Part shown: in pieces, positions 57,845-64,000 of the stretch
How positions within the stretch are numbered: position 1 is the first letter of the stretch
Layout of the letters: each line of letters opens with the position of its first letter
IMG/VR virus record: IMGVR_UViG_3300033141_003979
Location: 1-64,000 of that record
Strand: one strand, 5' to 3'
Source of the DNA: a virus
Length of the DNA stretch: 64,000 nt
The notes under the pieces: model-generated
Seen by the model: only the letters and a program-made list of their open reading frames with translations
Database searches by the model: none
What the model was told of the DNA's origin: nothing
Made by a program: the position numbers and the translations under genes

Positions 57845-57924
57845 AATATAGTCCTCCTTATCTTCTCTTTGAGACAGGCTGAAGACTTTTTCCAACCTGC
57901 CTCATTTCAATTAAAAATTGCCTG

Positions 57925-58524
57925 TTATCCAACATTGCGTTCAAAGTTAACAGGCCAATCAGCTTCTTTGCCAAGTATTGCAATTCCAGCAAGAGCGACC
58001 GTACTTGTATCACCAGCATTACTAACTGACACTACAAGCCGTACCCATCTCTCACTACCAATATAACCTGCCGCAAAAGCCTGAGATTCCCAATAACTCT
58101 GCAAATCTGCACTCACTCCACCAAGGCAGAAGAATGTACCAGCGGTCAATCCAGAACCAGCATTGCTCACATTCAGGACTCCCATACTTCCACTTATAAA
58201 TCCTGAAGTATTCGCTCCAGCAGCAGCTCCACTTAATCGCAAATCAACGAGAATGTGTTCCGCAGAGCAATTTGCCCATATAACAGTGCCGGCGACATTA
58301 CTTGCTCCATGCTGCATCCGAATCCAAGCACAAGAAGTTACGGAAATCTGTGCAGAAGCTTCTCTTGATCCTTCCCCACCATGAACAACAAAGGTTACTG
58401 TTTCATATCCTTGCCTATCAACAGTTGCCCCAGTCAAGCTAGCAAAAGTTGTTCCATCATAAGTTGATGGTGCAAGGGCTTCAAAGAACTTGAAATTACT
58501 GAAACCGTCTCTTACTCCACCCAT
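57925..58524 (-). CDS. Structural paralogue B2
   Basis: 199 residues, MGGVRDGFSNFKFFEALAPS; LTGATVDRQGYETVTFVVHG; WIRMQHGASNVAGTVIWANC; AAGYIGSERWVRLVVSVSNA; KEADWPVNFER. Clear tandem duplicate of B1, directly after the capsid gene. Likely capsid-associated. Confidence 0.68.
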   Translation of the reverse strand: MGGVRDGFSNFKFFEALAPSTYDGTTFASLTGATVDRQGYETVTFVVHGGEGSREASAQISVTSCAWIRMQHGASNVAGTVIWANCSAEHILVDLRLSGAAAGANTSGFISGSMGVLNVSNAGSGLTAGTFFCLGGVSADLQSYWESQAFAAGYIGSERWVRLVVSVSNAGDTSTVALAGIAILGKEADWPVNFERNVG

Positions 58525-58576
58525 AATATTGCCTCCTTATCTTGTATAATTGGTTGCATTATCTGCATAACCAAAA

Positions 58577-60049
58577 CTATACGGCAATATTGCCAAGTTT
58601 AATTGCTTGATAGTTGACGACATCGCCACCAACTCGCTTCCGGGTATAGAACTCAACCATCGGTTTAACGGTAAATGGATCTCTTTGAATGGTGACTCCA
58701 AGACGATCAACGATCATATAAGCCTCTGTCCAATCGGCTAATGCCACAGCTCTAATACCAGCAGCAACAGCAGGCATCGTAGTACTCATTCGCACCGGCA
58801 GGCCCAAGATGGTACTTGTTGCATCGTCCTGAAAACCAGGCTTCCAAATATAGCGCCCTGCACCATCTTTAAGATACATTGCATCAGCCACAGTGCCCCT
58901 GTTCATTACCCAAGTGCCTCGATTCAAATACTGCTCAACCAGGCTATACTTGACTGCAATAAATCCATCGGCGGTAAGGGCCGCAGCGGCTCGCATATTG
59001 GTTCGTTCTATGGCACCCCACTGATCAACTCCAGCGGTGGTATAATTGTTGTAGGTATTAAAGCCTCTAGGCTTACCTACCCCATCGCCAGTAACAAATG
59101 CAACTCCCTCACCTCTGATAAAGCGGCTAGCTACCTTATCAGCCAACCAGTTTTCAATGTTAATCCCTGAGTCCTCAAGCAATGTCTGACTTGCCCTCGG
59201 CTTGGCATACATCACATGAACCGGAATGCGTTTCTTATAAAGCTGAGGAGTTGTAGTCTCTGCTCCTGCTTCAGTCTCGCCTTCCCATCCCCAACCGGCC
59301 TCATCGAAATCAACCATGAACTCGATGGCGCCTGTAGTAATAGATTCCACCGTAGCAAGCTGACGAATGGGATCAACCTCATACAGCCGCTTGGTAATAC
59401 GAGAACTCATATAAGGAGTAACGGTATATCCACCATCAGGATCGATGGCGACCGTCAGGGCCTTAACATTTGTAGGATCAAGCAGCCTTTCATCCTTACG
59501 GAGAAAGGAAATAAGTGCTTTGCGATATGCTCGAAATGCCTCTACATCGGGTTTTATCGCATCTTCTTGATCTGATGTAACCCCAACCCCATCCTTTTGA
59601 ACCACTAAGGCATTAAACTGAAAATCCCTGGCATCCTTCTGTTCCTGAGCAATTGCATCTGCCGACTGTGCCCCGCCCAACGGGACTCGCTTCATGGCTG
59701 CCTCAACGGCATCAATCCGCTTGGTCGCCAACTCATCCAACTTCGCCATAATGTCAGTCTCGACCTTAGCATTAGCATCTGCAATGTCCTTGGCATTCTT
59801 TACATCCAATGCATCCTGCCGGGTTGTAATGTCTTCGGTTAATTTTACGGCCTGTGCTTTGACAAGAACATCCATTCCGTTGTCTTTCTCATCGACCAAC
59901 TTCTTCAAATCTTCATGAGCCTTGCGAAGTTCATCATAATTGGCCTTGGTGTTTTCGCCCAGTTTTTCAATCTCTGCTTTAACAAGCTTTACAACCTCAG
60001 GCTCTTTGGCTCCGCCTGCATCTTTCGTCAAATACTTATCCATAACCAA
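58577..60049 (-). CDS. Major capsid protein (HK97 fold)
   Basis: 490 residues. The first ~130 residues are a coiled-coil delta domain (EEIEKLG-type heptads, KAHEDLKKLVDEKDNGMDVL) that would be removed by the prohead protease. The HK97 core follows: DGGYTVTPYMSSRITKRLYE, VESITTGAIEFMVDFDEAGW, SQTLLEDSGINIENWLADKV, SRFIRGEGVAFVTGDGVGKP, RGF and WVMNRGTVADAMYLKDGAGR. Gene order portal-MuF-protease-capsid is classical. Confidence 0.93.
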   Translation of the reverse strand: MVMDKYLTKDAGGAKEPEVVKLVKAEIEKLGENTKANYDELRKAHEDLKKLVDEKDNGMDVLVKAQAVKLTEDITTRQDALDVKNAKDIADANAKVETDIMAKLDELATKRIDAVEAAMKRVPLGGAQSADAIAQEQKDARDFQFNALVVQKDGVGVTSDQEDAIKPDVEAFRAYRKALISFLRKDERLLDPTNVKALTVAIDPDGGYTVTPYMSSRITKRLYEVDPIRQLATVESITTGAIEFMVDFDEAGWGWEGETEAGAETTTPQLYKKRIPVHVMYAKPRASQTLLEDSGINIENWLADKVASRFIRGEGVAFVTGDGVGKPRGFNTYNNYTTAGVDQWGAIERTNMRAAAALTADGFIAVKYSLVEQYLNRGTWVMNRGTVADAMYLKDGAGRYIWKPGFQDDATSTILGLPVRMSTTMPAVAAGIRAVALADWTEAYMIVDRLGVTIQRDPFTVKPMVEFYTRKRVGGDVVNYQAIKLGNIAV

Positions 60050-60085
60050 ATCCTCCCTTTTCCAACTTACTATTAATTGATATGC

Positions 60086-60763
60086 CTAAAATTCTGAGTT
60101 AGCTTTCTTCAGGCTCTCCAGTATCATCGAAAGCCCATCCATATCCACCGTCCCTGAATCCCTCAAGGCCGTCTTGTGCCGACTAAGGAAAATTTGAGCA
60201 TCGGTCTTGGAATATCCTGATTCCCTCAAAAGCTTTTCCAGATCTCGCTCAGTCTCAGCCTGTTGTAATTGTTCCTTGAACTCCTGTTCCTTAACCGCAG
60301 TAACCTGTGCACGAAGATTGGCCCCGAATGTTACAGGACTAATTTCCCACAATTCTACTTCTTTCAAATAGTTCACCTTTTTCTTTTCGTCTACTTCACG
60401 TTGAACTGTGTCGTAGCCAATACTCAATCCCCTGAGAGCTCCTATTTTCATTAACTCAAACGTCGTATTACCATCTTGAGTTTTCATGGCAAGCTGGCCA
60501 GTGACCTTGAGCCCTCGCTTATCTTCTTTCAGCTCAGTCCATACTCCGATGGGACGACGGGCATCATGTTGATACAGCATAGCAATGCCAGTACCATTGC
60601 GCCCGCCATTATTAAGGGTCTTTAAAAAGGCTCCTGACACGATGATATCTCCATGGCTGTCTGGCTTACCACCGAACATGCTGCCATATCCTTTGAAGAT
60701 TCCAGAATCTTCAACATCATCTGCTTTCAGTTCAAAAGGGACATTCAAAATTTTCTTTTCCAT
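60086..60763 (-). CDS. HK97-type prohead protease
   Basis: 225 residues. FKGYGSMFGGKPDSHGDIIV, GAF, then MLYQHDARRPIGVW with the catalytic His, and LRGLSIGYDT with the catalytic Ser, as in the phage HK97 family serine protease (herpesvirus-protease-like fold). It removes scaffolding regions of the capsid protein encoded next. The C-terminal ~55 residues are helical and probably removed by self-cleavage. Confidence 0.92.
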   Translation of the reverse strand: MEKKILNVPFELKADDVEDSGIFKGYGSMFGGKPDSHGDIIVSGAFLKTLNNGGRNGTGIAMLYQHDARRPIGVWTELKEDKRGLKVTGQLAMKTQDGNTTFELMKIGALRGLSIGYDTVQREVDEKKKVNYLKEVELWEISPVTFGANLRAQVTAVKEQEFKEQLQQAETERDLEKLLRESGYSKTDAQIFLSRHKTALRDSGTVDMDGLSMILESLKKANSEF

Positions 60764-60811
60764 GATCTTATCCTCCCATCTTGGAGTGGGATAGGGTGAA
60801 TAGTTATTTTT

Positions 60812-60907
60812 CTAAAGCAGGGCAAAGAAAAAGGCAGCAAATATGAGAAGTATGGTCCCATACTGACCGCCTTGTATTCTTTCTTGCGTCTGCTTTAGAT
60901 TCGTCAA
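60812..60907 (-). CDS. Possible small membrane protein, TTG start (31 aa)
   Basis: MTNLKQTQERIQGGQYGTIL followed by LIFAAFFFALL: a polar head and one C-terminal transmembrane helix. TTG start with AGGG 12 bases upstream, so initiation would be weak. It fills part of the 309-base space between the protease and the 61073 gene. Resembles small phage membrane peptides, but chance cannot be excluded. Confidence 0.4.
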   Translation of the reverse strand: MTNLKQTQERIQGGQYGTILLIFAAFFFALL

Positions 60908-60935
60908 TCCTTAGCAGAACCCTATTTATCAATTA

Positions 60936-61049
60936 TTATATTATAGATCTATATTTCTCATCAAAATTTCTATCCCATTTTATCATTAAGCACCATAATA
61001 ATCCTATACCGATTATTATCCCCACACAAACCCCCTGTATAAAAAACAT
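60936..61049 (-). CDS. Small membrane protein (37 aa)
   Basis: MFFIQGVCVGIIIGIGLLWC followed by LMIKWDRNFDEKYRSII, one N-terminal transmembrane helix and a basic/acidic tail. A strong GGAAGGAGTGAG site precedes the ATG. Unknown role; holin-like or membrane-anchored modulators have this form. Confidence 0.55.
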   Translation of the reverse strand: MFFIQGVCVGIIIGIGLLWCLMIKWDRNFDEKYRSII

Positions 61050-61072
61050 TATTTACTCACTCCTTCCCATAA

Positions 61073-61270
61073 TCAACGTTCAAAAACAATATCATTACCT
61101 TGGTTCTTTAATGGTTTTAAATGCCGATTATTGCCATAGGCAATCTCTACTGGAATCCCTTTCAAAAATGCCTTGCAATTATTAACTTCTGTCAATTCTG
61201 TTCCATCCGGCTGTATAACGCCTATATAATGTTTGCACTTTCTTGTAAAACATCTTGGTTCTGCAATCAT
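61073..61270 (-). CDS. Small conserved phage protein (65 aa)
   Basis: RCFTRKCKHYIGVIQPDGTE, NCKAFLKGIPVEIAYGNNRH: a pattern (C-x3-C-x-H … C.AFP.GIP.EI..G…H) frequently encoded next to portal/MuF genes. Cys and His suggest one metal site. ATGA overlap with the MuF gene. Confidence 0.75.
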   Translation of the reverse strand: MIAEPRCFTRKCKHYIGVIQPDGTELTEVNNCKAFLKGIPVEIAYGNNRHLKPLKNQGNDIVFER

Positions 61271-62745
61271 TTAATTTTTCCTAATAATTTCTCAAATACC
61301 TCTTCTAATTCTTTTGGCAACATTCTTCTTTTATATAATGGAGATGTAATAGCCGTAAAACATTCAGCAAGAGCCTCATTTTTATTGGATGCACTATAAA
61401 TACTTACATTATTTTCAAACCATTCTTTGGCTAAATGCTGATATTCTATTCCATCAAAAGTAGCTTTTTTATTCCAAAATTTTGTAAATCGTTTTGATAT
61501 ATTAGGAATATTTTCTAAATGGTGACTAAGTTCATGGCGCAAAGTAGTTTTAAAATCTCTACTAACAAGAAATTTTCTTTTGCCGATAAATAAAGAAGGA
61601 CTAAGTCTTTCAGTTAAATCGGGTATTGCCAATTTAATTCTATTAAATCTTGTATCATATTCACCAAGAAATCCTCTTTTTATTGATTTTTTCAATCCTC
61701 TACCTTTAAAGAAATCAATTCCTTGAATTTTTTCCTTATTTAATTGCTTTGTTAAATATGGAAATTTAATCTTTAGTCTTTCCAATTCTTCAAGAGTGGG
61801 ATTTAGTGCATTGTCAATAAAACTTTTTTCAGTTTCCCATCCATATTTTCCACCTAATTGCCCAATATTATTAATTCCTAAAGATTTAAATCTTTCTTCC
61901 GCCTCTTGAATAGTTGAAGTAGGCAGAAATCCTTCCTCCGGCTCATAAGGTTTCATCGGCTCAGACCGCCGGACAGTATGATACATTAAAACACATCGAC
62001 ACAACACAGTATTATCAGCCCCGCCGGCAGGATCGCCAGGATATTCCATCGGCATCCCGTCAACAATAAAGACAGCATCTTGGGCAATCCTATCACCATC
62101 AACATCAGCATGGGTATCTCGTGTACGTTTATCCATTGTAGCCAACCACTCTTTTTCCATCTCAACCCGAGTACTGGCCACCGCCACATCCACACTTTTA
62201 ACAGCCCCTGTATGTGTCTCGGTCGCTGCAATCACCCTCGCCCTGTAAGGAGTCGCAATCCTGCCGGTCCTGACTATCCGCTTGGCAATCTCCCGATGGC
62301 TTTCTCCCTCAGCCATTCCGTGATAGATAACATTTGCTAAAACTTTCTTTGTCGTCTTCTGCACTTTCGTAATCTGCTGAGCTGCCGTTGTATTAGCCCA
62401 ACGATTTAGCTCTGCCCAAAACTCATTTTCCGGCCCCTTGGTTTCGGGCACAACTAAACCTTTGATCTTACTGTCCTCAAAGATGCGGAAAGTCTTCTTA
62501 CTAAACACTGTTCCTGTCCTATGATATTGATTCCATAACTGTATTTCTAATCGTTCACGCTCTTTATTCACCGCATGATCAACCCCATCCAATATCCCTT
62601 GCCTAACCAGTTTGGCAGTATTCAGGTATTGCCGGTTTAGGATAGGCTTTAATCTTTTAGCGTATATATTTTCTAGTCTTACCATTTGCCTTGTCATCTC
62701 AGCGTGATAACGCCTGCGAGCTATTTTATTGGTTATGTTGATCAT
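61267..62745 (-). CDS. MuF-domain minor head protein with C-terminal zinc-metallopeptidase-like domain
   Basis: 492 residues. Residues ~1-130 are helical (AEMTRQMVRLENIYAKRLKP). The Mu F-like domain follows (YRARVIAATETHTGAVKSVD, DKRTRDTHADVDGDRIAQ, GGADNTVLCRCVLMYHT). From ~300 there is a more AT-rich module with TTLRHELSHHLENIPN (about 400), a gluzincin HExxH zinc motif, and NKNEALAECFTA about 50 residues later, a likely third zinc ligand Glu. MuF proteins are packaged with the genome and some carry toxin or enzyme domains. A co-injected protease is a possible role; this is inference. Confidence 0.8.
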   Translation of the reverse strand: MINITNKIARRRYHAEMTRQMVRLENIYAKRLKPILNRQYLNTAKLVRQGILDGVDHAVNKERERLEIQLWNQYHRTGTVFSKKTFRIFEDSKIKGLVVPETKGPENEFWAELNRWANTTAAQQITKVQKTTKKVLANVIYHGMAEGESHREIAKRIVRTGRIATPYRARVIAATETHTGAVKSVDVAVASTRVEMEKEWLATMDKRTRDTHADVDGDRIAQDAVFIVDGMPMEYPGDPAGGADNTVLCRCVLMYHTVRRSEPMKPYEPEEGFLPTSTIQEAEERFKSLGINNIGQLGGKYGWETEKSFIDNALNPTLEELERLKIKFPYLTKQLNKEKIQGIDFFKGRGLKKSIKRGFLGEYDTRFNRIKLAIPDLTERLSPSLFIGKRKFLVSRDFKTTLRHELSHHLENIPNISKRFTKFWNKKATFDGIEYQHLAKEWFENNVSIYSASNKNEALAECFTAITSPLYKRRMLPKELEEVFEKLLGKIK

Positions 62746-64000
62746 TCTTGATTAGCTTTATCCAACTCTTCCTGCACTAACCAAGCTGGAGTCGGCACCC
62801 CAAGCATATCCTCAATCTCTTCAACATTATACCCTTGATCCAATAATTGCCGGTATGTCTTTTTCTCCTCTTCCTCTTCCTCAATTTCTTCCTCCTCTTC
62901 CTCTTCAATCCCCGCCGCTTCAATAGGAATTTTCGATGCCTCGATAAATATCATCGACCCAGGATCATCCGAAGGCTCATACTTATCTTTACCCACCAGC
63001 TCTCTCTTTTCATCCAATGTCAAAAAGTCTGAAGTCCGTGCCCGATCCCATAACATATCCCGTTTGACTGCCAAGGCAGGTACATCGTCTAATATATAAT
63101 CAAGAAACATCTCACTATCTTTTTCAAATAACCAATTATTCAATTCTCCTTTCAGATAATTGAGCCAGAAGAAAATGGTGTTTTCCCAGAAGGCCAACCT
63201 CGCCTCTTTGTAATTAGCAAATGTTGCCTCACCTGGAATACCTATTAGCATCGGTGGCACCCCATATCCCATTGCAATCTTACGCATCAAGCGGTGGTCA
63301 CCCTCATTGAAATCCAAATCCGCCGGAGTCCACCCATAAGGGGTTACCGTAGTTCCTTTATCCCCTGTAATGATAATGTCCCTTCCAACATTCTCAGGCC
63401 CAGCCCTCTCCTCAAGAGTCCTCTCAAGGCTATCAAACTGATCTACCCCTAACTGCCCAACTAAGGTATAAACCATTCCTGGCCGACCCTGCTGATCGAT
63501 CAAGGACTTATTCCATTGTGTCGCTGCATTGCTTGTATCAACCTCCCTTGCTGCGGCCTCAGTCGCCGCCGCTCCCCACCAATCATCTAATGGGTGAAAT
63601 GTTTTCAGATGTAATATATCACTCTGTAAAGTTACAGGGTCAACTTCATACTCAACTTTCCTTCCCTGAACCTTATATATGTACTTACCAACCTGCCCTG
63701 TCACAGAATTAGTTCCTATCTCAAACCTATCCGGCCTCAAGGTATACAATTCACGAAGTTGTCCACTATTCGGACCTGTCCCCAATTTAATCCGTTCCAA
63801 AAAACCATTGCCACTCATAACCAAAAAAGCCGCAGCCCTGAGAATCACATACTCCAAGCTCTCAGTCGGGTTTGGTCTCTTCAATACCTCCACTACATCT
63901 CCTTCTTGCTCTTCCTCCCGGCCACCACCAGAAAGCTTCCGAAACTGCTTCCAAGGGACTGACGCCACGCTTTGTGCCACTTCCCTTATAGCCGTAAAGG
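62742..64000 (-). CDS. Portal protein, HK97 family (N-terminus outside window)
   Basis: Open to the right edge without a start: the frame reads FTAIREVAQSVASVPWKQF at the boundary, typical of residues ~40-60 of phage_portal proteins. Core phrases: LKRPNPTESLEYVILRAAAF, SDILHLKTFHPLDDWWGAAA, FNEGDHRLMRKIAMGYGVPP with MLIG, and FWENTIFFWLNYLKGELNNW. The C-terminus has an acidic run (EEEEEEIEEEEEEKK) and a small helical domain. It makes the ring through which DNA enters. Four-base overlap with the MuF gene. Confidence 0.93.
   Translation of the reverse strand, partial: FTAIREVAQSVASVPWKQFRKLSGGGREEEQEGDVVEVLKRPNPTESLEYVILRAAAFLVMSGNGFLERIKLGTGPNSGQLRELYTLRPDRFEIGTNSVTGQVGKYIYKVQGRKVEYEVDPVTLQSDILHLKTFHPLDDWWGAAATEAAAREVDTSNAATQWNKSLIDQQGRPGMVYTLVGQLGVDQFDSLERTLEERAGPENVGRDIIITGDKGTTVTPYGWTPADLDFNEGDHRLMRKIAMGYGVPPMLIGIPGEATFANYKEARLAFWENTIFFWLNYLKGELNNWLFEKDSEMFLDYILDDVPALAVKRDMLWDRARTSDFLTLDEKRELVGKDKYEPSDDPGSMIFIEASKIPIEAAGIEEEEEEEIEEEEEEKKTYRQLLDQGYNVEEIEDMLGVPTPAWLVQEELDKANQE

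Noticed and set aside
57846-57910. Imperfect hairpin (GAGGCAGG with CCTGTCTC) between B1 and B2
   Set aside because: Eight pairs including one G-U and a loop of about 16 bases; too weak and without T run to call a regulatory element.

Overview
The window is a stretch of a tailed-phage (Caudoviricetes) or prophage genome. The evidence is a nearly complete virion gene cluster on the minus strand: portal, MuF-type minor head protein, HK97-type prohead protease and major capsid protein, connector and neck proteins, then a Mu-like contractile tail (sheath, tube, gpE/E' chaperone, tape measure, hub, spike, baseplate). Base composition is moderately AT-rich (about 40% G+C by eye). Strong Shine-Dalgarno sites, TAATG/ATGA stop-start overlaps, a lipobox protein and Sec signal peptides fit a bacterial, probably Gram-negative, host. 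The host cannot be named from the sequence. No integrase, terminase or lysis cassette is recognisable here.

Plus strand, 1-16174: the end of a Rad50/SMC-like ATPase gene, then a long operon-like run whose core is a nonulosonic-acid (sialic/legionaminic/pseudaminic-like) sugar pathway. It holds an SpsF/NeuA-like cytidylyltransferase, a Gfo/Idh/MocA oxidoreductase, a DegT/SpsC aminotransferase, a NeuB/SpsE synthase, a PseB/FlaA1-like 4,6-dehydratase, a GNAT acetyltransferase, and a Maf/DUF115 glycosyltransferase that looks split in two. A sialidase-fold (Asp-box) protein lies in the middle. Three homing-type nuclease genes are scattered through it. Two of them, of unrelated families, follow the same three-way-junction RNA leader, whose stems differ by compensatory changes.

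Minus strand, 16175-31193 (read right to left): neck and Mu-like tail genes, interrupted by a GIY-YIG nuclease immediately before the sheath gene. The tail chaperone has a T TTT TTA slippery site and a -1 frame extension.

Minus strand, 31193-37314: a modification island between the neck genes and the fibre genes. It contains two large GT-A glycosyltransferases with features like polypeptide GalNAc-transferases, a free-standing relative of one of their domains, a carbohydrate-type sulfotransferase, a radical SAM protein and a fused methyltransferase domain. A DUF2829/Tad2-like (anti-Thoeris family) gene sits within it.

Minus strand, 37314-54019: fibre and appendage proteins. Four contain long tracts in which nearly every second residue is serine, (Ser-X)n with X = Pro, Ile, Ala, Leu or Val. 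Others carry a PhoD-like phosphatase domain, a lectin-like domain and, in a 1726-residue exported protein, a glycoside hydrolase, a PQQ-like propeller and a helical domain. From 54024 to the right edge come head and connector genes, including two families of tandemly duplicated structural proteins.

Working hypothesis (inference): the phage makes its own activated nonulosonic acid and other glycans and attaches them to the serine-dense, mucin-like segments of its fibres. Maf and GalNAc-T-like enzymes would do the transfer, with optional sulfation or methylation. The UDP-hydrolase step (PseG/SpsG/NeuC) is not in the window.
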